Of a DNA stretch of 64,000 nt, positions 9,742-21,130 are shown in pieces. The DNA is from Capsicum annuum (lineage: Eukaryota > Streptophyta > Magnoliopsida > Solanales > Solanaceae), in the NCBI RefSeq assembly GCF_002878395.1, contig NC_061121.1:41459815-41523814 (forward strand), written 5' to 3'. The notes beneath the pieces are model-generated. The model did no database searches. It saw nothing but the letters and a program-made list of their open reading frames with translations, and had not been told where the DNA came from. A program made the position numbers and the translations under genes. Every line of letters starts with the position of its first letter. The first letter of the stretch is position 1.

Positions 9742-12206
9742 TAAGGTTCAACAGTATCCTAGGAAGTCTAAAAATCTGCATCTAGTAGAGTCTTGTGCAT
9801 AGGTGTGTTGTGCACCACACTTATGGATAGGAGGCTATGAGATATTTTAGGAACTATTTTTTTTCATGTTTCAGATCGTGCTGTAGAAAGCTTCCCTAAG
9901 AAACTCATGTAGATTCTCATCATGCTCTACTCATGTCAACTTTACCTTACTTTGAAGGTAACAGAAATGGTGAAGCTCAAAGTTCCAGGGGTAGGGCTTT
10001 CTCAGACAATCCCCGTAGACAGTTATGGGATTACCCACAGGCTCAAAAGTATCCCATCAATTTTGTTATGTTCCAAAGTTGTACAGATCTCATTCATGAT
10101 CATAAGAACTGATTCGCGAACCCAAAATTTGATATGCTATCAGATCCTTTCTCAGACTCCTATGATAGTATATGACCTAGAGTTAGAAGAATGAACCCAG
10201 GAGTTTAGCAGTAGTAGAGTTGGGATAATGTTATCCAAATTAAGCAGATTATGTATTCATGGCGATAGTTGTACCAAGCTAGACTAGTAGGCTTGAACAG
10301 TGCAAGCAAGAACTTAAGATTTATTGATCTAAAATTAAGTATGAAGGTATGGATGTGAATTAAGAAATGCAATAGTAGTAGTATATGAAGAAACAGAAGT
10401 GGATAATGTATTTAGTAAGGCAAGCATGTGTCGAACAGAGTGTAATTATGTGATGATGATTGCAGTTTAGTTCATAGTTTAGTAAAGTGTTCACAGACTT
10501 ATGATAATGGCTTAAAGCTAAGGGGGAGATGGTAGATCAAGTGACCAATTCAGGCTTTTAGATTCTAGTAGTAGTGTCAGTACGTATAGAAAAGCAGTAA
10601 GGGAAGATGATTCCCAACCCATCCTTATCTCAGTGTATAGTTTGGTACTTCAGTCAGCATGATGGCTACATATGCTTCACATCTCAATTCTATGAACACA
10701 ACTTATATTCACACTCTTACCATAGAATCATGTATAACTATAATTCCCAGCATAAGGAGTTCAGTTTTATTCCCCTCAGTAATATAAATCATGTCCCACG
10801 AATGTAGAAAACTCCAAACTCAGGTCATGCAGCTCATGACTCATGTACAAATATCATGCTTTATAGTATACTCAGCTTCCATGGCTCATGATATGCCTTT
10901 ACTGATTAGTTAAATTTATACTATGTTATGCATATCCTCAGTTTAGACCTCTTGGTGAATCCATGATGTTTATATTCTGTTCCTTGGGCTTCAGTCAAGT
11001 GTCAAGTTCAGTTAGTATCCATTCATACTTTAGGTCCTCCTGATATAACCCTTCAGTGAGCTCTCTTTGTGAAAATAGTGTAGTGATGGGCGGTTGCTTA
11101 AATGGGAGAGAGTAAATATTACATGTTAAGAGAAGATTGTTGTATGTTTGTTTTACACGAGGGTGTAGTTATGAACATAGGCTCGAATCACATATTAATG
11201 TGCAAGTAAACAGCTAGCAAGATATTGTATTTAGAAGTTAGGAAAGTATAGAGTGTGAGTGTACATTTAGATCTTTGACTTATGTCAGCCCTCATCGTGT
11301 AATTATCAAAATTCAGTTGCCATCTCAGTTATAGTTCTAGTATTCAGTACTCAGTAATCAATGTTTAGTCTCAGAATTTAGTACTTTAGTACTATTCCCT
11401 AGTTATCAAAAACCAGTATTCAATCTCAGCTACAATCTTAGTTATGGTTACAGTCTCAATTACTGTCTTATCTATAATCTCAGTCCCAGTCCTAGTTCAG
11501 TAATCAAAATGGTAACTCAGTTTAGTTTTGGGTTTACTCGATCATAGCGTACAGTTATCAACTACTCAGTTATCATCCTTCCAGTACCTCAATTTACAAG
11601 ACTATTCTAGAAGTATGTTGTACTCTTGGTGTTGCATTCTCGAACAATAAGTTACCCTTAATTCATTCTCAGTATCTCATGTCACTCAGTCAATCCTTAT
11701 CTCCTATGCATAAAGCTCTACAGTTGCAGTCTAGTTATTCAAGACTAAGTACAGTTCTATCTTATAGGCCCAGTATTCAGCTATCAGTCATTCAGTTAAT
11801 CAGATAAGATAGTAAGTTTAGGCCTTCATGCTCAGCGGTTATGCAAATATTTTCAATAGTCTTAGGCGAAGGAGAAGTACTTCAATTAAGAATAAGATTT
11901 TAGTATGAATTAGATCGATCATCCAGTAATTCAGTTTAGCAATCAGGCAACAATTTTGTATGGTGTGGTTTCCTTATCTTTCCACCAAGTCCTACTATAA
12001 GAAATCTAAAAAATGTAACTATTCCAAGATAGAAAGTCCCAGTAGTAGCAGGATCAGCTCAGTTCATGTATCATGTTAAAGTTTCAGATCTCAGCTATTC
12101 ATTCAAGATTCAGTTCATAGATGCCCTATGCATCATCCTAGTTTTCCTCAGTATCTCAGTTAAGTCAGTATTCTTCTAGGGACATAATGTTCCAAGGGGG
12201 AGATGC
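9742..12206 (+). mobile_element. Non-coding interior of element B, first segment
   Basis: No protein domain recognised. The start resembles a gypsy leader (CTAGTAGAGTCTTGTGCATA, then GAGGCTATGAGATATTTTAG). From about 10240 it is collinear with the interior of element C. Shared blocks are CTAGTAGGCTTGAACAGTG (10266; 58169 in C), CTAAGGGGGAGATGGTAG (10518; 61354) and the closing CCAAGGGGGAGAT (12194; 63019), with further weakly similar stretches between. It thus ends in a polypurine tract as if at the end of an element, although element B continues. Confidence 0.7.
10518..10535 (+). promoter_or_regulatory. Central polypurine-tract-like motif in element B
   Basis: CTAAGGGGGAGATGGTAG, identical to 61354-61371 in element C. 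It resembles the terminal polypurine tract but lies mid-element. It may be an internal second-strand priming site or a relic of an older element end. Confidence 0.5.
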
Positions 12207-12429
12207 TCTATAACCCCCAAACTATCATGCCCTAAATCCTCTAATTTCTCTTTGCGTAACGAATCTAGTTTGGTGTTGTGGGTACCCATAGGCTGACCCT
12301 CTAGCTCCAATATCATTCGTAAGCCATGTACTTAATTGCTCAATTCAGTTCACAATACCCAGTTCACGTTACATGATATAGACTCAACCATATTCTCATG
12401 TTCCCGTTCATATGTGTTCAAAGAGGATC

Positions 12430-12885
12430 TCAAGATGAGGTTAGAAAATTTTGTGTGTTTGAAAATCTCTCCCATGAAAGGAGTGAAGAGGTTCGGCAAG
12501 AAGGGGAAAGCTCAGTCCTCGATATATTGGTCCCTTCAAAATTTTTAGTTGCTTTGACAAAGTAGCTTATGATCTCGAGTTGCCTTTAGATCTAACTTTA
12601 GTGCCTCCGGTCTTTCATGTCTCCTTCCTTAAGAAATGCATAGGTGAACCAGCAGTCATAGTCCCTATTGAGCGTGTAGACATTCAGAACAACCTCTCTT
12701 TTGAAGAGATTCCAGTCAAAATTCTTGACTACTAGACTCGCAGACTGAGGAGCAAAGAAGTCCCTCTAGTCAAAGTTCTTTGGCGAAATTAGTCTATTGA
12801 AGGAGCTACTTGGAAAGTAGAAGCAGATATGCGTACCAAGTATCCTCACCTCTTCTTCGCTAATTCAGACTCAGCCCAAGGTAAC
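12430..12885 (+). pseudogene. Integrase C-terminus plus chromodomain (Tekay/Del chromovirus)
   Basis: Plus-strand reading gives KISPMKGVKRFGKKGKAQS (12460-12515). After a frameshift near 12540 it gives VAYDLELPLDLTLVPPVFHVS, the integrase GPY/F-type tail, with KKCIGEPAVIVPIE following. Then come FEEIPVKILDY, a stop, KEVPLVKVLWRN, a stop, and GATWKVEADMRTKYPHLF, the chromodomain-type C-terminus of Tekay/Del chromoviruses. It is the only pol remnant in element B; gag, protease, RT, RNase H and the integrase core are missing. In functional elements the chromodomain directs integration to heterochromatin. Confidence 0.85.
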
Positions 12886-12989
12886 AGCTTTCCTTAAGCC
12901 TTTCAGTTTTTTGTTTAGATTTCAGTTACAACTTGGTGTCCGGTTCATATTCAGAATCCTATTTTAAACGTGGTATCCATTTACCATTG

Positions 12990-13245
12990 CATATTCTATC
13001 ATATGTTCATGTATCAAATCAGTCATATGTTTATGCATCAGACATGCATTTTTCTTGTGAGAAGACTTAGTTATTAGAAATCTCAGTCATGTATTCATGA
13101 GTCAGTTCAGTCATGTATTCACACATCAGATATGCGTGATCAACTTATCAGTACTCTCAGTCATGTATTCATGTATCAGATCAATCATGAAATCATGCAT
13201 CAGATATGCATGCTCAGTATAAATCTCAGAAATATCAATCATGTA
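12990..13245 (+). repeat. Diverged repeats of CAGTCATGTATTCATGCATCAGA
   Basis: About six imperfect copies of a 20-30 bp unit (cores such as TCAGTCATGTATTCATG and GCATCAGATATGCAT) lie between the chromodomain remnant and the polypurine tract. Element C has a related ATGCATC-rich stretch at 62880-62915. The open frame 13126-13314 on the minus strand is the translation of this repeat. Confidence 0.7.
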
Positions 13246-13330
13246 GTCATGTTTCAATTGTTCATGTCCAGTATGTACTTTCAGTTTTATTTCTCTTAGC
13301 CTAATCAGTCTCATTTGAGGACGAATGTTT

Positions 13331-13345
13331 CCAAGGGGGAGATAT
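13331..13345 (+). promoter_or_regulatory. Polypurine tract of element B
   Basis: CCAAGGGGGAGATAT directly abuts the 3' LTR start. This is the second-strand DNA priming site. Confidence 0.88.
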
Positions 13346-16091
13346 TGTGATACCCCAAAAAATGAAAATTAATATTAGCACTATATTTCAAGCTTATGCA
13401 TATTACATCATGGTTCTTTGTTAGTTTCATTATCAAGTTTTATGCCAATTAAGGTCTCAAGTACGTCCTAGCTATTAGGCGAATCAAAACATTTCTTACC
13501 GATTAAATTCTTGGAAAGAATATTGGTATAGTCAACTTTAAATGAGCATATCTTGCGTTATACTATGAATGTTTGAGCTTATGACCCACCAACATATAGA
13601 TAATTGAATTATCTTTCCAACGATACCAATTTTTCCTAAATCCGATATCGAAATAAAATGTTATACCCATTTTACTCCAGCATATTAGCTTGGCAACTGA
13701 GTGACGACATATCTGACGGGCCATCACATATCTGACGACTTATCATCCTTGATCATCATATGAGAATTTCAACAACTGAAAAGTGGTTTTGTAGGGGTAT
13801 TTTAGCCTTTTTCCTCACCCTAAACCATACCCCCATGACATAAAACATCATAAATGCAAAATTCTGCCTCAATTCACCAAAATATACTCACTTTCTCTCA
13901 AACTCTCTCAAGAACAAGACTTAGGGTTTTAATAGAAGATTTAAATATGAAGAATTTCACCGTCAATCTTCTTAAATTCAAGCATTAAGGTATGTCATGT
14001 GTTGATTCGCGGGTCCTTTTCATCCATCAAACTCAAGAATCTCTTTTCAAAATAAAAGATTTGTGTATTTATGAATGCTCATGATTTAGATAGAATTGAA
14101 ATTGATGTTCATGATGTTGTGGGGTTTTGACTCATGTTTTAAATACATATTCCAATGATTGACCCTAGTATATGTGATAAACCCCCCTTCAATTTACAAG
14201 TTGATTAATGTATCCTTGATTATTAGATGTGTTGATGATTGTATAACCAAAGCATGCTCCCCATATATTTGATTAAATGCCTATGTGAAGGAAAAGTGCC
14301 ATACTAGTATAATAATATGAAATCTCCATTCATGTACAAGTTTATGCATGTCAAGTGTTTGATAAAATGTCTTAGTCAATGAAGTATGGATATATGTATA
14401 GCCATTGTGGTGCTTTAGAACTTGTACTTTATGAAATTTCCAACTTATTGTATTATGGATTGTAATGTTGGTCATGTATTCAAGAAAGTCATGCTTTGTC
14501 AGTTTCATTCCATCGAGTCCTGGGGGTAGTTGTACTCAAAAAATATAGCTGTGTCCCTAGAGTTAGTGTCATATTTTCACGATATCCTCAGTCAAGCCAT
14601 GATCAATAAAAATCAGTTAGTCATATGACTCAGGAAAGCTCAGTAATACAATAATGTCAGTATTATTCCGTCAGTCAACGAAAACTCAGTTAATTCAGTC
14701 CAGTTCAGTTCAGTAATCCATGTTCAGTGTCTATTCAGATAGGATTAGGAATTAGCACCGAGTGAACCCAAGAATAGGAACACACACTACCAGATGAGGG
14801 TGTGATTCTTAGAAGTCATCCTTGCATTCCAGAACTATGTAGCCAGCATAGATTGAGACATCAATACTGTCAGATAAGGATTGATAAGGTGGATAAATAC
14901 TGTCAGATGAGGGTTCTACCGTTCTCTTTTGGGGATACTGTCAAATGAGGGTCACCCACAGCTTGTCCTTACCGGTGGCGCGGTATTGAAACCCTTCCAA
15001 TTAGGGTTACAGATTGGACCCCAACTCAGCTATAATGCATTATTTGGGGTATGTTGGTTAGATGACTACTTCCCACAGTTTCAGCTACATATCAGGATTG
15101 TCAGATATAGTCATTCAGTCTCAGTAATAGAACTCAGATAGTTCTATAGATCTCAGGACTGTCAGATATAGTCAACTCAGTTCAGTACAAAACTCAGCTA
15201 GTTCTGTCAGTATCAGGTTTGTCAGATACAGTCACTCATATTATCAGTACTCAGATATAGTAATCATGTTATCACGAACTCAGTTAATAGTATATTAATT
15301 ATATAAAACCCATGTTATCAGTATTCAGTTTCAGGACTGTTAAATACAGTCAATCAGACAGTTCTTCATAATTAGAACTGTCAGAAACAGTCTTTTCTTT
15401 ATTAGTAATATAACATCAATCTCTCAGTATTTAGTAGACTCAGTTATCAATATTAGTAAAGTCAGATGTCACTAAATCAGTAGTCAAAACTCGGTACCAG
15501 TGTCAGTATAGTCTCATTTACAGTTACTTGTTCATGCATGAATTCTCATGTTCATATTATTTAGTCAGTATTGTTCATGTATATGAACCCCATACATTCA
15601 GCCTACCTCACATGCATACCAGTACATTCTAATGTACTGATGCATATATGCTATGGTGTTTTATACCTTAGGTGTAGAAGCACGAGCTCCAGAGCATCAG
15701 TAGCATTCCAGTACTCAGCAGTCAGAGTCAGCAGTGAGTCCTCATTCTTCGAGGACATGATTATTATTTTATTATTTAAGTACTTAGTTTATTTTAGTAG
15801 TTGGAATTAGTTAGGGACATGTCCCATCAACTCCTTATTCAGTTAGTTAGAGGCTTTTCAGAATATCATATTTCAGATAGTTTATTACAGTTGTTTTGGG
15901 TATTTCATACCCCACCCAAATGTTATGTTTTTATCATATTTGAACCTTATGGCCTTTCAACCTTTATTTATGCATGTGTACACATATATTATGCAGTATA
16001 CAGGTACAAATATTAGTCCTAGGTTAGCTTGTGGTCCTTTGGGGTCATGGGCACCATGTAACGTTCTGGGTACCAGACTCGATGCGTTAGA
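13346..16091 (+). repeat. 3' LTR of element B (2746 bp)
   Basis: Begins TGTGATACCCC and ends GCGTTAGA (TTACA in the other LTR). Relative to the 5' LTR it lacks a short segment near 14175 and carries about 45 extra bases near 14950-14995 (with a CGGTGGCGCGG core). The LTRs are diverged enough to indicate an old insertion. Apparent frames at 14281-14508, 15571-15810 and 15801-16016 duplicate those of the other LTR. Confidence 0.9.
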
Positions 16092-16475
16092 AATATATGT
16101 TTCCCAAAAAAGAGCTTAACCTCAGGCAAAGGATATGGACTAAGTTGCTCAAGAATTGTGACATAAGTCTTCACTACCATCCAGGTAAAGCTAGCGTGGT
16201 TACTGATATCTTAGCAGGTTATTCATAGGGATTCTAGCTCATGTGGATGTAATAAATTGAGAATTAGAGGAAGATTTCACGTTTTTCTAACCTTGGAGTT
16301 TGCCTCTTGGACTCTGAGGATGGTGGTGCATTTGTTCAAAAGGTGGCGAATTCATCCGTGGGTGCTGAGGTGAAAGAGAAGAAAGTGTTAGATCCTACCT
16401 TGATAAGGATCACGGGTGATGTAGGTGGGCAGAAAGTAATGGATTTTGAGATTAGTGGTGATAGTACCTCTTAGT
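16092..16475 (+). pseudogene. Gypsy element A resumed: RNase H end and linker to integrase
   Basis: Directly after the AATAT duplication the frame reads MFPKKELNLRQRIWTKLLK, then CDISLHYHPGKASVVTDILA. This is the canonical end of gypsy RNase H and continues exactly the frame broken at 7007. Further on, VSLLDSEDGGAFVQKVANS and VLDPTLIRI correspond to the linker before the integrase zinc-binding region. It ends near 16475, where viral sequence begins; the integrase was not found elsewhere in the window. Confidence 0.88.
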
Positions 16476-17788
16476 TTATAAAAGTGATTAAGAATTTTTG
16501 AGAGAAGAAGTGTTGAAAGAGCTTCATTATTCCTTTTAATCCTGTAAATATTAGTCACTTAGGTCAAATCAAACCAATAAATATCATTATCAAGAAATTC
16601 GTTGTGATTAAAGAATAATTCTTCTTCGATTATACTATACTATGAACCAGATTTTCTAAGATTAGAAAATGAATATCCTAGTTTAAAGGAATGCATTTGA
16701 TAATAGTAATTATAGTTTTTTCAGAGAGGAAGTATGAGTAAAAATTCATGTTAATTGATCAAATATTCTCAAGATAAAAAACCAGGCAAAGAATTTTCAC
16801 TACCTTTCTTATAATGAATTTCGAAATCAAAAGGGGCTAAATGAGCTTGCCATCTAGCAAATATTAATTTAGAGGCATCATGTTTAAAATTTTGTCGAAC
16901 ATATACTTCACTAATTGAGCATCAGTCTTGACAATAAATTTTTGATCATATGTCATCTTGGAATTTTAGAATACATTTTACAATAGTAAGCATTTCATGA
17001 GCTACAGTGGCGTATTTTTTCTTGCTTTCGGTCCACTTACCAAAATAAAATCTAATCAAACATTCTATTTTTGTATGGGGATTAACTTGTTTAAGTATTC
17101 CTCCATACCCAATATTTGAAGCATCAGTTTCAATAATTTTTAACCAGTTAGGGTTTGCAAGAGATGTACATGGAAGAGATTGAACTCGTTTTTTAATTAA
17201 TTTTACCAAATTAGTATGGACTTGAGTCCAAGGCATTTTGTAATCCTTTTTTAGTCTATCATATAGAGGAGCTAAATCTCTAGACAAATTTTTATAAAAA
17301 GGAGAAATGTAATCAAGACTACCAAGAAATCTTTGTTGCTGGTTTTTGTCAGTAATAACATCGGGGAATTTTTAAGCAAATTCCAGAGTTCTTTGTATAG
17401 GTTCAATAGTACCTTGACAAATGGTCTGTCCTAGAAATCTAATGTTTGTTTGGAATAAACTTATTTTTGGTTTAGAGATGACCAAACCATTTTGTATAAC
17501 AATTTGTTTGAACATATTCAGGTGTTTAATATGTATTTCAAGGTTTTTAGAAAATACAAAAATATCATCAATATAGACAATGATAAAAGACATATAAGGG
17601 TTGAAAATGTAGTTCATAATTTTTTGAAATTCAGAAGGAGCATTTTTTAAACTGAATGGTATAACATTCCATTCATATTGGCAAAAGGGGACATTAAAGG
17701 CAGTCCTATAAGTATGTTCTTTATCAATTTGACTTTGCCAATAATCAGATTTTAAATCAAATTTAGAAAATATGTTAGCATCATATAA
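16476..17788 (-). pseudogene. Endogenous pararetrovirus fragment: RT-RNase H plus start of last ORF
   Basis: On the minus strand from 17788 down this reads the RT active site YIDDIFVFSK (YIDD at 17564-17575), the thumb with RFLGQTICQGTIEPIQ and the RNase H with ETDASNIGYGGILKQ and VAHEMLTIVK. The inter-ORF region follows, then the first 17 codons of the last ORF (start at 16527, MKLFQHFFSQKF). It abuts gypsy A at 16475 and an inverted viral piece at 17788. Stops at 17370 and frame changes near 16940 break it. It is closely similar to 18950-20160, so it is a partial second copy of the same lineage. Confidence 0.88.
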
Positions 17789-18094
17789 CTTATTCCTATT
17801 GAAGAATGGGGTATTTCCTTAATGACTCAAAAGTCCATACCAATGGGGCCAATGGGACAAATACTCGCAAATTTTACCTATTGGGATTACATTAAAGCCT
17901 TTTCTCAAGTAATATACTATAATAATTATAAACCAAGTGTGTTTGTGTTTATAATTATTATAGTATAATACTTGAGAAAAGGCTTTAATGTAATCCCAAT
18001 AGGTAAAATTTGCAAGTGTTTGTCCCATTGGCCCCATTAGTATGGGCTTTTGAGTCATTGATGAAATACCCCATTCTTCAATATGAATAAGTTT
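17787..18094. repeat. Inverted repeat: 147/148-bp arms, 13-bp loop, inside viral ORF sequence
   Basis: 17787-17933 (plus-sense copy of the conserved part of the last viral ORF) is an inverted copy of 17947-18094, separated by the loop CAAGTGTGTTTGT. The arms are close to identical with a few substitutions. The structure marks a switch of viral orientation and would fold into a long hairpin if transcribed. Confidence 0.88.
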
Positions 18095-18906
18095 TTTAAT
18101 CACCATTTTAGAGTATCCATGTACTTTTGGGGTAGATTCACCAAGGGGACTATGATCAAAAGTTGCACTGAATGTTTGGACTAATATATGTTCATAGTAA
18201 GTTCGGGTTTTATAGGATTCACCAGTGAAATAAACATTGGCAGTGAGATAATTTCTGAGTATCCTCCATGCTTCTTCAGTATTTTCTTGACTAGGAATAT
18301 GCTGATTTTCAATATATAGAATGAGTTCTCTAGCTTCCAATTTTTCATATGAAGGTTTATCTTCAGAATTTTCCTGAACTATAGTTGTAAAAGAATCTGC
18401 AGTTTTTTGTTGATCATATATATAGGATTTCAGTTGTTTATATAGTGGATGATTTTCAGGAATATCTTCCAGATGTACGGAAAAACCAATATTTAGAGTT
18501 TTTGATGATGATGATTCATCTTGAAAAAAATTTTGGAATTAATCAGAGTCCTATTTCCTTATTGTAACACAGGAAAATTAGAACTTGTAGAGCGATACGC
18601 AGGATTTCTTCGATTGAAATATGAAGGGTTTGTTCGTCCTCCTTGATATGAAGAGCTTTGAGGTTGTCCACCTTTGCTACGTCCTCTGGCTGTTCGCCAA
18701 GGTGGTTCCGTGCTACATTAATAATTAGGAATTTGATCAGCATACCATGACATATGCTCACATAGATCTTCATATAATGTGTCCGTTGTGATAAGATCAT
18801 TAATGACCTTCCGTAATATAAGCATATGCATATCCGCATTTAAAGGAGTTGCCTTTATAAAAGTGATTAAGAATTTTTGAGAGAAGAAGTGGAGAAAGAG
18901 CTTCAT
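17947..18906 (-). pseudogene. EPRV minus copy: last ORF, 5' two thirds
   Basis: Starts at ATG 18906 with MKLFLHFFSQKF; an intact 62-codon frame ends in QIPNY and a stop at 18718-18720. Downstream the frame continues as SSYQGGRTNPSYF, then NIGSSVHLEDIPENHPLY and EEAWRILRNYLTANVYFTGE, then the conserved IEEWGISSMTQKP and FTYWDYIKAFSQV, before truncation at the hairpin. Function is unknown: it holds the 3'-ORF position in a genome with movement-protein-first order, and I see no clear TAV/translational-transactivator motif. One more stop is near 18540. Confidence 0.75.
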
Positions 18907-19099
18907 TATTCCTTTTAATCCTGTAAATATTAGTCACTTAGGTCAATATCAAACCAATAAATATCATTATAAAGAAATTCATTGTGATTAAAGAATAATT
19001 CTTCTTCGATTATACTATACTATGAACCAGATTTTCTAAGATTAGAAAATGAATATCCTCGTTTAAAGGAATGCGTTTGGTAATAGTAATTATAGTTTA

Positions 19100-20570
19100 T
19101 TCTGAGAAGAAGTATGAGTAAAAATTCATGTTAATCGATCAAATATTCTCGAGATAAAAAATTAGGCAAAGAATTTTCTCTACCTTTCTTATAATGAATT
19201 TCGAAATCAAAAGGGGCTAATGAGCTTGCCATCTTGCAAATATTAATTTAGAGGCATCATGTTTAAAATCTTTGTCGAACATATACTTCACTGATTGAGC
19301 ATCAGTCTTGACAACAAATTTTTGATCATATAAGTCATCTTGGAATTTTGAAATACATTTTACAATAGTAAGCATTTCATGAGCTACAACAGCATATTTT
19401 TTCTGGCTTTCGGTCCACTTACCAGAATAAAATCTAATCAAACATTCTGTTTTTGTATGGGGATTAACTTGTTTAAGTATTCCTTCATACCCAATATTTG
19501 AAGCATCGATTTCAATAATTTTTAACCAGTTAGGATTTGAAAGAGATGTACATGGAAGAGATTGAACTCGTTTTTTAATTAATTTTACCAAATTAGTGTG
19601 GACTTGAGTCCAAGGCATTTTGTAATCCTTTTTTAGTCTATCATATAGAGGAGCTAAATCTCTAGACAAATTTTTATAAAAAGTAGAAATGTAATTAAGA
19701 CTACCAAGAAATCTTTGTAGCTGTTTTTTGTCAGTAATAACATCAGAGAATTTTTTAGCAAATTCCAGAGTTCTTTGTATAGGTTCAATAGTACCTTGAC
19801 AAATGGTGTGTCCTAGAAATCTAATGTTTGTCTGGAATAAACTTATTTTTGGTTTAGAGATGACCAAACCACTTTGTATAACAATTTGTTTGAACATATT
19901 CAGGTGTTTAATATGTAATTCAAGCTTTTTAGAAAATACTAAAATATCATCAATATAGACAATGATAAAAGCCATATAAGGGTTGAAAATGTCGTTCATA
20001 ATTTTTTGAAATTCAGAAGGAGCATTTTTTAAACCGAATGGCATAACATTCCATTCATATTGGCCAAAGGGGACATTAAAGGCAGTCCTATAAGTATGTT
20101 CTTTATCAATTTGAATTTGCCAATAACCTTATTTTAAATCAAATTTAGAAAATATGTTAGCATCATATAATATAGAAAGTAAGTCTTTTTTATTTGGTAT
20201 AGGATACCTAATCCATTTTAAAACTTTATTCAGGGGTTTATAATTGACGACTAATCTAGGCATACCCCGTTCTTTTTCAGCAGCATTATTAACATACAAA
20301 GCAGTACAAGACCAAGGAGATTTTAACGGTTTTATAAGACCCTTTTGTAGAAGACTATCCATCTCCTTTTTACAGAATTCTACTAATTCTGCATTCATTT
20401 GACAGGGGCGAGATTTTGTGGGAATTTTTTCTTCAGAGAAATCATCTGCATAGGGAAGAGAAAAAAATATGCTTTTTTCGATCCCATAAGGCATTTGGGT
20501 GATCAGCACAGATATCAAGAACCAATTGATCAAAAATCATTTTTATTTTTTCTTGTATCTTTACAGACTT
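19100..20570 (-). pseudogene. EPRV minus copy: reverse transcriptase-RNase H
   Basis: The minus frame 20533-20129 has FSEEKIPTKSRPCQMNAEL and GLIKPLKSPWSCTALYV (start of RT), ending after NIFSKFDLK at a stop. Frame 20044-19217 carries [17 protein letters not shown], the catalytic YIDDILVF (YIDD at 19946-19957) and the RNase H blocks IDASNIGYEGILKQ, VAHEMLTIVKC and VVKTDAQSVKYMFDK. Only one stop and one short break interrupt about 440 codons, making this the best-preserved RT in the window. Its role was to copy pregenomic RNA into DNA in the capsid. Confidence 0.92.
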
Positions 20571-20699
20571 TATTGTATCTAGAATATTTATACTCATTAA
20601 TACTAATTGTAAAAAAATTGACTTGCTTTTGCTTCATATTAATAAGAGCATTTATATCTCTTGTTACAGGGTCAGTAACAAAAGGATAAAAGATTTGTT

Positions 20700-21130
20700 T
20701 ATTTTATAGGTAACCTTAAAACCATTTGCATCGATATATGTATAAGGATAAATAACATTTATAAAAGGTGTTCCTAAAATAATATGAGGATATAACTAGT
20801 TTTTTTTACTAAAAAGAAGAAATGTGGAATGCAAACTTTATTTTGACAGATATGAGTATGCGGTAATTTGTAGTTGATGTCAAGACTATGACCAGATGCA
20901 GACCTAATTATGTAAGTAGTTTTTTCAAAATATCTGGTTGGAATTAAACCTTCTTGAATGCAGCTGACATTAGCACCACTATCAATCATAGCAATATTAG
21001 TGATAGAAAATTCATTATTAATCAAAATAGTGCAATTTATATAACATTTATGAGCACTAACTAATTGCATCATCCCCAAGAAATAATCATTTTGTAAATC
21101 AATTTTTTGAACAATTTTATTTATGTCAAA
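20700..21130 (-). pseudogene. EPRV minus copy: aspartic protease
   Basis: The minus frame 21079-20774 has CTILINNEFSITNIAMIDSG with the active-site DSGA, then LIPTRYFEKTT, SASGHSLDINYKLP and CIPHFFFLVKK. A frameshift follows and the stretch to the RT (20570-20700) is broken. This is the polyprotein-processing protease, located between coat protein and RT as usual in Caulimoviridae. Confidence 0.85.
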
